A stretch of 27,910 bases of DNA from a virus. Where the stretch lies: positions 1-27,910 of IMG/VR virus record IMGVR_UViG_3300043313_000464. One strand, written 5' to 3'. The notes under the pieces are model-generated. The model was not told the DNA's origin, searched no databases, and saw only the letters and a list, made by a program, of their open reading frames with translations. Numbering within the stretch: the stretch's first letter is position 1; each line of letters opens with the position of its first letter. The translations under genes and the position numbers were made by a program. Of this stretch, positions 14,783-21,887 are shown piece after piece.

Positions 14783-16690
14783 CTACCACGTTACGCCCGT
14801 CATCCAGCTAACCATCGAAGTTCGCCTCATGGTCCAATTCATGTCTACCATCATGCGAATTCCAATCGAGGCTGTCTGCCAAAGGCTTCGTGTCGGCGTG
14901 GCGAGAACGCCAGAGCCTTGCGCACCCGTCGCGATCGGCAGCGGCGTGGTGTCTTCCTCGTGGATGGTTGCCACGTCGGAGACATCGAACTCGGGAGCGT
15001 CACCGGTCACGCTGGCAAACTCGGAAGCGTCCAGCATGATCAGCATGCCTGCGGGCACGGTGGTCGAGGTGATGACCGTCAAGTTACGCAGCGTGCCGTC
15101 CTGAACGTCGGCAAACACGAACTCACCGTTCGGGGTAACGACCCAGGACAGCGACAGCGATTGCGCGGTGTTCATGAGCAGCACCAGGTCGCGGCCGCCA
15201 CGGGCGGCAACGATCGGCGCAATGAGTGCCTTGATGTCGGCAATCATCTTGTCGAACGCCGCGGTAGCCACTGAAGGCGTCAGACCGGATACGCCATTAC
15301 GCAGCCCGGCCGGTCGGATGGTATCGGCCGCCACGGCGTCGATCAGCACGGTGTCGATCGCCACCGCGGTGTCGTCGTTGATGGCCTGGCGGATCACGCC
15401 CTCGATCGCCGGCGTGGAATGGAGTGCCATCTCTCTAGTGAATTCAGAGATGACCGCCATTTTCTTCGGCGTCAGCGGGATAGCCGTCAGCCCGAGCTTG
15501 CGCACCGGGATTGGCTGGCCTTCACCAACGAATGAGCCGTTGATGGTCGGCGTGGCCGAACGTCCAGGTATCCGGATCGTCCCGTTCCGGCCAAAGGTAA
15601 ACTTGATCCCCTTGGACGACAGACGCGGATAGATCGTGGTGATCGGAAGCTGGTTGAGGAAGTCCGCTATTGCGGTCCCAACCAGTTCAGCCGCCCAGGT
15701 CGCCTGAGTGGTGAGAGCAGGACCAACGGCGGTTTTCAGCACCGCGCCAGTACCCTCGTCACCCGGATAGCGTTCGCGCAGCACTTCCTCGATGGTTTTC
15801 TGCTGCATCTTGGCAATGAAGTGCGTGGTCATGGCGCGATAGATGTGGTCGCGCGGATCGAGTTTGCGCAATGCGTGCGGCGTGCGGATGATCGCCGGCG
15901 CCTGCATGCGTTGTTCGGAACTGGCGCGCTGCGATGCGAGGCCGGTTTCGAGTTTCTTCAAGGTGTCGATCTGCTTGGAGATGGTGTCGCGGTTAAGCGT
16001 CCGCTCCTCGATTTCCGCCTGCGCGGTTTCATCGAGCGTATCCATCTCGGCGAGTTCCTGTAGACGGTCTTGATTGGCATTGTATTCGATTTGCGCATGC
16101 TCGATGCGCTCTGAGAGAGGTTTCATTTTCGTGCCCTGTGGCGCGAGGTATTTGGCAGACTTGCCAGTGGTGCGGCTGCGGTTTTCATCTGCAGGCTTGC
16201 AGAAAACCTCGGCCACGATGTCGCCCGGAAGGTTGAGCGATTTGACGGTGGATAGAGCATTAGGGTTAGCTGGAACCGAGACTAAACTAGTTTCCAAGAG
16301 ATCCTGTTTGGTGAAACGAAACGGGCCGTAGTATTTGTCGGCTTCATCGTTCAGTGGTTGCTTCTCGATCGGGCGGAAGCCCACCGACACCGCGCGCAGA
16401 ATGTTTTGACGCACCAGTGCGCGCACCGTGTCGACCAGCGGCGACGTGCCGGCCTCGGCCAGTTCCAGTTCGCCGCGCAACTGCCCGCCCTCGACGCGCA
16501 CATTGGCCCATTTGCCGATTACCTGGTCGGTATCGTGGTTGAACAGCGCGATCGGGTGGCTCTTGAAATGGTCGAGCATCCAGCCCTTCGGCTCGATCAC
16601 GTCGCCCATCCGGTCGACGCTGGCGTCGGACATAACGAACGTATTCGGCGCACCACCCGGAGGCGGCGCCGATTTCACGGCATATCGCAT
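14783..16690 (-). CDS. Fused HK97 prohead protease, scaffold and major capsid protein
   Basis: One 635-residue frame joins the head maturation protease and capsid protein. Residues 1-165 are the U35-type prohead protease: His52 in ALFNHD and Ser102 in RAVSVGF are the expected catalytic pair, followed by LLETSLVSVPANPNAL. Residues 189-262 are a coiled-coil delta/scaffold domain (LSERIEHAQIEYNANQDRLQ). Residues about 266-635 are the HK97-fold capsid protein: TIYPRLSSKGIKFTF, FVGEGQPIPVRKLGLTAIPL, and the late LVLLMNTAQSL and MLIMLDASEFASV. Protease and capsid are usually two genes. An internal ATG (Met189, position 16126) has AGGG 7 bases upstream and could also yield a separate capsid precursor. 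A terminator follows. Confidence 0.93.
   Translation of the reverse strand: MRYAVKSAPPPGGAPNTFVMSDASVDRMGDVIEPKGWMLDHFKSHPIALFNHDTDQVIGKWANVRVEGGQLRGELELAEAGTSPLVDTVRALVRQNILRAVSVGFRPIEKQPLNDEADKYYGPFRFTKQDLLETSLVSVPANPNALSTVKSLNLPGDIVAEVFCKPADENRSRTTGKSAKYLAPQGTKMKPLSERIEHAQIEYNANQDRLQELAEMDTLDETAQAEIEERTLNRDTISKQIDTLKKLETGLASQRASSEQRMQAPAIIRTPHALRKLDPRDHIYRAMTTHFIAKMQQKTIEEVLRERYPGDEGTGAVLKTAVGPALTTQATWAAELVGTAIADFLNQLPITTIYPRLSSKGIKFTFGRNGTIRIPGRSATPTINGSFVGEGQPIPVRKLGLTAIPLTPKKMAVISEFTREMALHSTPAIEGVIRQAINDDTAVAIDTVLIDAVAADTIRPAGLRNGVSGLTPSVATAAFDKMIADIKALIAPIVAARGGRDLVLLMNTAQSLSLSWVVTPNGEFVFADVQDGTLRNLTVITSTTVPAGMLIMLDASEFASVTGDAPEFDVSDVATIHEEDTTPLPIATGAQGSGVLATPTRSLWQTASIGIRMMVDMNWTMRRTSMVSWMTGVTW
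16124..16137 (-). promoter_or_regulatory. Candidate internal translation start for the capsid part
   Basis: Within the protease-capsid fusion the minus strand reads AGGGCACGAAAATGAAA. AGGG lies 7 bases before ATG (16126..16124), in frame at Met189. This falls exactly between the protease domain and the scaffold helix, where a separate capsid gene would begin. Independent initiation would give a 447-residue capsid precursor in excess over the fusion. Inferred from spacing and domain boundary. Confidence 0.5.
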
Positions 16691-16694
16691 CTGA

Positions 16695-16973
16695 TTATTC
16701 CTTAGAAAGAGCCGTTAACGCCTGCCGGTTCTGGTCCGGCGTCATGTTGGCTTCGCCGGTCGCGGCGAGCATTTCCTGCATTCCCAGTACAACCGAGACA
16801 TCATCACCATCCACGATAAGATAGGACTGCGCGGCGCCATCGCGGAATGCAGTCTCAACCTCGATCGCGGTGACGCCCTCGGCCATCACCGCGTCGACCA
16901 CGCCGGCGATCACGTCGACATCTTTGGTCCGATCGGCGACCAGCAGCATATGCCGATGCCGCTCGGTGATCAC
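16695..16973 (-). CDS. Small phage protein between terminase and capsid genes
   Basis: A 92-residue protein if begun at the GTG at 16973, which forms a GTGA overlap with the terminase stop; an ATG at 16949 would give 84. The body is alpha/beta (HMLLVADRTKDVDVIAGVVD, SYLIVDGDDVSVVLGMQEML) with no motif I recognise. It is coupled to the terminase gene and ends 4 bases before the capsid fusion start. Function unknown. Confidence 0.6.
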   Translation of the reverse strand: MITERHRHMLLVADRTKDVDVIAGVVDAVMAEGVTAIEVETAFRDGAAQSYLIVDGDDVSVVLGMQEMLAATGEANMTPDQNRQALTALSKE

Positions 16974-18583
16974 GCAATCATCGCGGTGACATCGAGCGTC
17001 GTCTCGCCACACTTCATCGCCCCAATCGCCATCAGCGTGGATACCGCCAGATCGATCCGGCCATAGGTGCGGCGCTTTTCCGGCTTGCGGTTTTGCTGCG
17101 GCGTGCCCGCCTCATGCACCAGCACCGTGTTGGAGATGCACCAGCGGAGCACGGGATGGCCGCCATGAACCAGCCGACCTTCCGTCGCCGCCACTTCGAA
17201 TTCACGGATGGCCGGCGAATATGATTTGTAGCCCTGAACGAAACCCTCCAGCGGCAGCACGATGCCGAGCCGGGCCATGTCGGAAATCAAACGGATGATG
17301 TTCCACTTGTCATAGGCAATCCGCACCAGGTTCATGCCGCTACTGGCAGCCACGATGTCGGCCAGCACATAGTCATAGTCGATCGTCAGCCCCGGCGTGG
17401 CGTTGAGTTGTCCGTCGCGGTGCCAGGCGTCATACGGCGCACCGTCGCGCTGCGTCCTGGTCAGCAGGGTTTTTTCCGGCGTCCAGGCAAACGGTTTCAG
17501 GTGGATGCGGTGGTGGTCGTCCTCGGCGCAAAGCACCAGCGCCGTCAGGTCGAGCCGTGCCGACAGATCGAGCCCGCCGAACACCGGCCGGCCATCGGTG
17601 AATATCTCATCGCTGACAGGCCCATTGCCGAGTGCCCAGACCGCCGGCGTGCACAGCATGTCGGCCGATGCGGCGATGCGCTGGTTGCAGCGCAGGTTGC
17701 GGAACGCGCTTTCGGCCGACGGCATACGCCGCGCCTGCTCGGCTTCCTTGAACAGGGTTTCGGCATCCAGGAACACACCTAGTGCCGGGTTAGCCGCGCG
17801 GATCACATCGTGGCTGAATACGTCAGCCCCTGTCGGCACCGTCGTGAGGTCGATGATGATCGACGGATCCTTTTCGCTCAACCCGTCATCGATCAGTTGC
17901 GATAGCGGATGCTCGTCATCCTCGGCCTGCGTCGACAGGATGATGCCGAGGCAGCGTTTGCGCTTGCCCATCGCGGTCCGCAGCGCATCGAACAGCTTGC
18001 GATCCCGCGTCTGCGCCATCTCGTCATAGGCCCACCACGACGGCGCCAGACCATGGCCTCGCCGTGCATCGGACGACAGTGCCTCGTATTTGGAACCCTT
18101 GCCCTTGCCCGCCGACACCTCGATGCAACGCCGCTGCCCACCGTTGCGGATCCGCGTCACCGCGCCGAATTCCGGCACCGCCTCGATGATGGCCGACATC
18201 TCGTCATGCATCAGCGCCGACTGATGCCGGTTGACCGCCGCCGAATAACACTCGCCGCGCTCCTCAGCTTCGGGACCGAGCAGATGGCAGAGCGCCAGGC
18301 CCGCAACCAGCCCCGTCTTGCCGTTGCCACGTGGTTCCGAACGCACCGCCAGCCGGACCTCGTTCGACCCATAGACAGCCTCGATGAACCGCCGCTGGCC
18401 AGGCAGCAGTTCCAGGTTGCTGCCGATCTTGATGCCTTTGGTGATAGGTAAAAATTCCAGAAAAGCGATCACCCGCTCGACGCGGGACAGCCCAGGCTTT
18501 TCCCACGGCATCTTGCGCCTGCGTTTACCTTCAAGCTGTTCCCTGGACCGACGCTGCAGCGCCGTACCCCTGGCCACCGTCAT
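16970..18583 (-). CDS. terL: Terminase large subunit
   Basis: A 537-residue DNA packaging motor of the phage terminase type common in HK97-like phages. The ATPase part has the Walker A-like RSEPRGNGKT near 81-90, Walker B WWAYDEM near 183-189 with D187/E188, and the coupling block GIILSTQAEDD. The nuclease part has GGLDLSARLD near 337-345 (acidic metal ligand), YDKWN, and the C-terminal GRIDLAVSTLMAIGA. Length is normal. The start ATG at 18583 is followed by a basic stretch. No small subunit gene is seen next to it. An HNH protein lies upstream. Confidence 0.95.
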   Translation of the reverse strand: MTVARGTALQRRSREQLEGKRRRKMPWEKPGLSRVERVIAFLEFLPITKGIKIGSNLELLPGQRRFIEAVYGSNEVRLAVRSEPRGNGKTGLVAGLALCHLLGPEAEERGECYSAAVNRHQSALMHDEMSAIIEAVPEFGAVTRIRNGGQRRCIEVSAGKGKGSKYEALSSDARRGHGLAPSWWAYDEMAQTRDRKLFDALRTAMGKRKRCLGIILSTQAEDDEHPLSQLIDDGLSEKDPSIIIDLTTVPTGADVFSHDVIRAANPALGVFLDAETLFKEAEQARRMPSAESAFRNLRCNQRIAASADMLCTPAVWALGNGPVSDEIFTDGRPVFGGLDLSARLDLTALVLCAEDDHHRIHLKPFAWTPEKTLLTRTQRDGAPYDAWHRDGQLNATPGLTIDYDYVLADIVAASSGMNLVRIAYDKWNIIRLISDMARLGIVLPLEGFVQGYKSYSPAIREFEVAATEGRLVHGGHPVLRWCISNTVLVHEAGTPQQNRKPEKRRTYGRIDLAVSTLMAIGAMKCGETTLDVTAMIA

Positions 18584-18694
18584 TTTGGTTTTTTTTCCTA
18601 GTGCGTTACAAAATTTTGGGCGCCGCTCCCCCCGTCAGGGGAGAAAAGTTCCAGACCTCCCCCCCTGATACCGTTTTTTAATGATATCAATGGG
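18584..18694 (-). other. Intergenic region before terL, candidate cos site
   Basis: The 111-base gap between the HNH and terminase genes has dense symmetry. A hairpin CTCCCC-6-GGGGAG lies at 18626-18643, a further C7 tract at 18659-18665, GGCGCC at 18619-18624, and the 10-bp palindrome CAAAATTTTG at 18609-18618. HNH plus terminase gene pairs are typical of cos phages, with the cohesive end site nearby. No known cos consensus can be matched by eye, so this is a candidate only. No gene is seen here. Confidence 0.35.
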
Positions 18695-19000
18695 TTATCG
18701 GAACTTTCGTTCCGTATACCACGGATGCGATGCATCGATCGGCATACCATCCACACCGCATGAACCCTTGGGCCCCTGCTCCTCTGCGTTATGGCAGGGC
18801 TGGCATAGGGCCATCAGATTGAGAGGTTCGGTACGTAGGGCAGGTGCTTTCTTGAATGGTTTCCTGTGGTGTACATGCGCCTTGCGCCCTAGCCCTATCA
18901 GGGACGTGTTGCAGCGTGCGCATAGCCAGCCGCTATCGTGCAGGCATTGTAGCCTGGCTACTTCCCATGCGTGTGATTTGTAGAAGGGGTCACATCGCAT
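18695..19000 (-). CDS. HNH endonuclease (packaging-associated)
   Basis: A 101-residue HNH nuclease. CARC near residue 28 and CQPC near 67 are the zinc-binding Cys pairs, with HVHHRKPF as the His-containing active strand and PLNLMALCQPCHNAEE as the helix. In HK97-like phages an HNH protein next to the terminase is needed for cutting at cos. Its place directly upstream of terL supports that role. It begins 9 bases after the Pro/Gln-rich gene; no good ribosome site is seen, so coupling to that gene is likely. Confidence 0.9.
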   Translation of the reverse strand: MRCDPFYKSHAWEVARLQCLHDSGWLCARCNTSLIGLGRKAHVHHRKPFKKAPALRTEPLNLMALCQPCHNAEEQGPKGSCGVDGMPIDASHPWYTERKFR

Positions 19001-19009
19001 GATGTATGA

Positions 19010-19132
19010 CTACTGCTTGGGCTGTTCCGGTGGGGTGGGCTGTGGCTGTGGGGTGGGCTGCTGTGGTGCAGGCTGTGGCTGGGTGGGTGGTTGTTGTGGG
19101 GTGGGCTGTTGCGGCTGGACTGGATCCGGCAT
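19010..19132 (-). CDS. Small Pro/Gln-rich protein
   Basis: A 40-residue protein beginning MPDPVQPQQPTPQQ and ending TPPEQPKQ. Almost the whole length is Pro, Gln and Thr in PTPQ/QPQP units, so it is unstructured or polyproline-like. The case for a real gene is its ribosome site: AGGAGG lies 7 bases before the ATG, one of the best in the window. Two other frames are open through the same tract (His/Pro/Ser-rich and Thr/Ala/His-rich) but have no such site. The repeat tract at about 19020-19110 is GTGGG/CTGTGG-rich on the plus strand. Function unknown; it precedes the HNH gene by 9 bases. Confidence 0.6.
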   Translation of the reverse strand: MPDPVQPQQPTPQQPPTQPQPAPQQPTPQPQPTPPEQPKQ

Positions 19133-19335
19133 TGGTCGTCCTCCTGTTTTGCAATAGCTGAAGTCCAGCTTGTGGGAAGCTGTTTGTCCAGCATGGGTGC
19201 TGGTGTGGCCGGTTCGCGCTTAGAGCCCTTTGGCACAGCCTTGAACTGGGAAACCCTGACCACGCAGGTACCACATCTGGGTGATACCGGACGGCAGGAA
19301 CCTACACGTAGGGAAGCGGGGGATGCAAGCCTGTC
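19133..19335 (-). other. Region with no clear gene
   Basis: About 200 bases between the acidic-protein gene and the Pro/Gln-rich gene. One minus-strand frame is open (GTG at 19263 to a stop at 18958), reading VSQFKAVPKGSKREP and MLDKQLPTSWTSAIAK before running into the repeat tract. It lacks a good ribosome site, and its end overlaps the HNH gene by 43 bases. I do not call it a gene, though the first 45 codons look less random than its tail. A weak 5-bp hairpin (TGTCC-CATA-GGACA) lies at the upstream edge with no T-tract. Confidence 0.4.
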
Positions 19336-19707
19336 CTATGGGACAACGTCTCGCGGCTCCATCGCCCGATCTATACAATCGGCCAGCCTGCGCAGTTCAT
19401 CTCGGACCAAACGAAAACTTTGGTAATCGGAAACATCCGGGATCAATTGTCCGGTTCTGTCACTTTGCAACACAAACATTTTTTCAAGAGCATCCGCCAC
19501 CGTCACCGAACAGAATGGCTTTTCGACCTCGCTGTTGTCATCGTAAATATCTATCGTTAGTGGGTTGGGATCGTCCGGTGCACCATCGAAGCTATGACTG
19601 AGCCGTAACCATGCAGAGCATTCTGCTGGCACGGTAACGCCATCAAATACATCGTCAATTGCCTCTTTTATCGTTTCTCTTAATTCTTCTTTTTCTTCCT
19701 CGTTCAT
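19336..19707 (-). CDS. Acidic phage protein, unknown function
   Basis: A 123-residue acidic protein. The N-terminus is a charged helix (NEEEKEELRETIKEAIDDVF), the centre beta-like (SAWLRLSHSFDG, LTIDIYDDNS), the C-terminus helical (RLVRDELRRLADCIDRAME). It is coupled by ATGA to the NusG-like gene upstream. No family is recognised. A partner or regulator acting with the NusG-like protein is possible from the coupling alone. Base composition is lower in GC than the late genes. Confidence 0.6.
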   Translation of the reverse strand: MNEEEKEELRETIKEAIDDVFDGVTVPAECSAWLRLSHSFDGAPDDPNPLTIDIYDDNSEVEKPFCSVTVADALEKMFVLQSDRTGQLIPDVSDYQSFRLVRDELRRLADCIDRAMEPRDVVP

Positions 19708-20237
19708 GACGCCATCACCATATCGATCGGCAGTGTGTGGCGGATCATGCCGAACAGGACTTCGATCCGGCCTCTGGCATCGATGCGATCCACATCTGCG
19801 ATCATGCCCGAGTAGACACCTCCGTCATCGACCCTGACCTGTTGGCCTGGCTTGAGGCTGGTGTGGAACTTCCGGCCGCGGCGTTGCGAGGCGGTGAATT
19901 CCTCCAGTTCCAATTGCTGGGTATGGTAGATAGCCATCACAGCGACCTCAGGAAGCGTTACGGGCTCGCCCTGTGCGTTTCTGAGCAGATCCCGTACCCC
20001 ACGAACCCCCAGCACGGCATCGACCCCAGCGGCCTCGCCAGCGCGCACAAAGCCATAGGACGGGAACATTGGGCGAACGACCAGGCGGGTGATGGCGCGG
20101 CCCTTGTGGATGCGGCCGGTGCGGACCCTGCGGCGCAGCACCGGGGTGAACATCTCGAGACCGAGTTGGTGCAGGCGCCAGACGGTTGAGACTTCCTGCT
20201 GTGCGGCGGTCAAGACGACATACCAGGCGTTCAGCAT
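19704..20237 (-). CDS. Phage-encoded NusG/RfaH-like transcription elongation factor
   Basis: A 177-residue NusG paralogue. The N-terminal NGN domain has AWYVVLTAAQQEVSTVWRLH, a RPMFPSYGFVRA strand block (the classic RPLFPGYVFV-like motif) and GVRGVRDLL. A C-terminal KOW domain has LKPGQQVRVDDGGVYSGMIA. Such proteins bind RNA polymerase at the beta'-clamp and act as pausing or antitermination factors. The start at 20237 has GAAGG upstream and overlaps the HTH gene by 7 bases; a TTG at 20243 is possible. Placed at the junction of early and late genes, it is a good candidate for the late-gene antiterminator. The host role of NusG itself is carried by another chromosomal gene. Confidence 0.88.
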   Translation of the reverse strand: MLNAWYVVLTAAQQEVSTVWRLHQLGLEMFTPVLRRRVRTGRIHKGRAITRLVVRPMFPSYGFVRAGEAAGVDAVLGVRGVRDLLRNAQGEPVTLPEVAVMAIYHTQQLELEEFTASQRRGRKFHTSLKPGQQVRVDDGGVYSGMIADVDRIDARGRIEVLFGMIRHTLPIDMVMAS

Positions 20238-20440
20238 TGCCAACCTTCAGGCTTATAGAAAAACATGGCGCGCAGACGCTCAATTTCAGACGGTGGAATT
20301 CGGCGCAATCCACCGAATGAAATTGTTTTTACTTCGCCACGATCAACAGCTTTCCGCAGCGTATATTCCGACATCCCCAGTTCCATGGCTGCAGCCGGGA
20401 TGCTCAAGCCCTTGCCTACATTGCGGTGCAGGGCGGTCAT
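20231..20440 (-). CDS. Excisionase/MerR-like helix-turn-helix protein
   Basis: A 69-residue DNA-binding protein of the HTH_17 / excisionase type: GLSIPAAAMELGMSEYTLRK is the helix-turn-helix, and VKTISFGGLRRIPPSEIERL is the wing typical of the family. The start at 20440 forms an ATGA overlap with the gene upstream. It may be a transcription regulator or an excisionase. No integrase is in the window, so a regulator is favoured here. Confidence 0.8.
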   Translation of the reverse strand: MTALHRNVGKGLSIPAAAMELGMSEYTLRKAVDRGEVKTISFGGLRRIPPSEIERLRAMFFYKPEGWQC

Positions 20441-20703
20441 CGTTCCCGTGCTTTCCACGCCTTAAACAGGCTGTCGATGTCGCGCCAGATGGCCTGCGCT
20501 ATGGACGGCTCGGCCAGTTCGCGGCGGGACGTGATCTCGCAGACCGAGCGAACCACCTCGGCCGCCTGCTCCTCGTTTTCGATCTGCCGGGTGGTGAACC
20601 CGCTTTCCCGCAAGAATGCCCAGAACACCGGTTCCTTGCAGCACAGCGCGGCTTGCGTCACCGCTGGTAGTTCGGACCAGGTTCTGCGTTCGGCGTCAGT
20701 CAC
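20437..20703 (-). CDS. Small phage protein, unknown function
   Basis: An 88-residue helical protein. The start is a GTG at 20703 whose first bases overlap the upstream stop (GTGACTGA), with GGGAAAG before it; the longer frame from 20799 crosses the neighbouring gene and is rejected. The sequence includes RRTWSELPAVTQAALCCKEP, EEQAAEVVRSVCEI and a C-terminal DIDSLFKAWKARER. A similar pattern occurs in rhizobial phage early regions, but I know of no function. Confidence 0.62.
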   Translation of the reverse strand: MTDAERRTWSELPAVTQAALCCKEPVFWAFLRESGFTTRQIENEEQAAEVVRSVCEITSRRELAEPSIAQAIWRDIDSLFKAWKARER

Positions 20704-20899
20704 TGAACTTTCCCAGGTTAGGCAGCGTGATCGGTCGTTTCTTGTTTTTTCGGGATGTTCCGCTGCCGTTGAACATCGGCATGTCGCTTCCGCCACCATA
20801 CTTTTTTATTTTGAAAGCGATGTTTGGCGCATTGGATTTATCGGCTGCTTTTATTGTTTCGTAGCCTCTGGGCGCTATTCCTTTAAACCTTCGTTTCAT
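20696..20899 (-). CDS. Small basic phage protein
   Basis: A 67-residue, Lys/Arg/Asn-rich protein (MKRRFKGIAPRGYETIKAAD, TSRKNKKRPITLPNLGK). It forms an ATGA overlap with the exonuclease gene upstream and an 8-base overlap downstream. Its AT content is clearly higher than its neighbours, hinting at recent gain. The charge suggests nucleic-acid binding, but no motif is recognised. Confidence 0.55.
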   Translation of the reverse strand: MKRRFKGIAPRGYETIKAADKSNAPNIAFKIKKYGGGSDMPMFNGSGTSRKNKKRPITLPNLGKFSD

Positions 20900-21537
20900 G
20901 CGGCTGCCGCCTTCTCGCCGTAGATGGTTTCCAGTTGCTCGATCCGGCTTTTGATTTCCTTCAGGAACGCGATCACCTCGGTTTCCAGTTCGGCAATCCT
21001 CGCATCTTCCCGGTACACGCGCCTGACGAACAGCCGCATGTGTTCCGGCATCCGTGGATCATACGAGATGAAATCGCACCATTGCCGGCCGGTGCACGCC
21101 ATCTGAAACTGGATCTGGGTTTGGTATTTGCCTGGCACGTCCTGGCCGAGCAGCGTTTCCAGATGGGTCGCGGTGTTCGGGCATTTGATCTCGACCAGCC
21201 CGTCGTCGCCGACCAGTCCGTCGGGAGAACAGCCGACATCACCGATCGTCGGATGCTCAACGAACGCCACCTGCTCGACGGTGACGCCGTGATAGAACTG
21301 GTAGGCATTGCGCGCTTCCGGCTCGGTGTCGACGCCGTGCTGCATCGCCGGTGTTGTGAACGAACTTTCGATCGGCGCACCCGTCAGCCTCTCGGCGATG
21401 ATCTGCGCGGCATAGTTGGCGCGGCTGGCGCCGTAGCCGCTCTTGGTTCGCGCCACCACGTCGGCGACGCGGGATGCGGTGACCTTGCCAAGGCGAAGTG
21501 CTTTCCACTCGTCGCTGCCCTGGATGATATCGTTCAT
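20896..21537 (-). CDS. YqaJ-type viral recombinase exonuclease
   Basis: A 213-residue exonuclease of the lambda-exo/YqaJ superfamily, which resects double-stranded DNA ends to give single strands for annealing. The start block QGSDEWKALRLGKVTAS is typical. Catalytic residues of the PD-(D/E)XK core are visible: E72 in GVDTEPEA, D106 in GCSPDGLV, and E116/K118 in LVEIKCPN. Then HLETLL...YQTQIQFQM forms the conserved Q motif. The C-terminal 45 residues are coiled-coil. The start at 21537 forms ATGA with the upstream stop and has AAGGAG before it. It pairs with the ERF annealing protein two genes upstream. Confidence 0.92.
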   Translation of the reverse strand: MNDIIQGSDEWKALRLGKVTASRVADVVARTKSGYGASRANYAAQIIAERLTGAPIESSFTTPAMQHGVDTEPEARNAYQFYHGVTVEQVAFVEHPTIGDVGCSPDGLVGDDGLVEIKCPNTATHLETLLGQDVPGKYQTQIQFQMACTGRQWCDFISYDPRMPEHMRLFVRRVYREDARIAELETEVIAFLKEIKSRIEQLETIYGEKAAAA

Positions 21538-21887
21538 GATCGCTCCTTGAATTCGCCGCACCAATCATGCGCGTATGTGCCTTGCCAGCCGTGGAACGGT
21601 GATCCCTGACTGTCAAACTCGTAATCGAAGTATTTGTCGTTCTCGATGTTGGCTAATTTCTCGACGGCGAGCGCAATCAGGCCAAGCGCCAGACCTGTGT
21701 GCCTATGCGATATCACCGGCGCGTAGCGGTGGCATTCGCCTTCCTGATCCTCTTGAGGCACCCGATCGTCAAAACCTTCAGTTTCCCAGAACCGGCAAAG
21801 CTCGCACCGTGTTGCATAGCCATTCGGCCGGCGTGCGCGTACTGCTTCGATCTGTTTGTGGATTTCATCGAGGTCGCTATCGCTCAT
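21534..21887 (-). CDS. Cys-rich phage protein, probable metal-binding
   Basis: A 117-residue protein between the annealing protein and the exonuclease. Four Cys are spaced as in a metal site: CELCRFWE near 28-35, GECHRYAP near 51-58, and a C-terminal HDWCGEF. The pattern C-x2-C ... C ... C with R-x-A-P and W-C-G-E-F is widespread in small phage proteins. It is coupled by ATGA on both sides, so it belongs to the recombination module. A zinc-binding cofactor of that pair is inferred only from context. Confidence 0.65.
   Translation of the reverse strand: MSDSDLDEIHKQIEAVRARRPNGYATRCELCRFWETEGFDDRVPQEDQEGECHRYAPVISHRHTGLALGLIALAVEKLANIENDKYFDYEFDSQGSPFHGWQGTYAHDWCGEFKERS

Noticed and set aside
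18958-19274. Two overlapping minus-strand frames rich in His/Pro/Ser and Thr/Ala/His
   Set aside because: Both are out-of-frame readings of the repeat tract that the third frame encodes as Pro/Gln with an AGGAGG site. One overlaps the HNH gene deeply.
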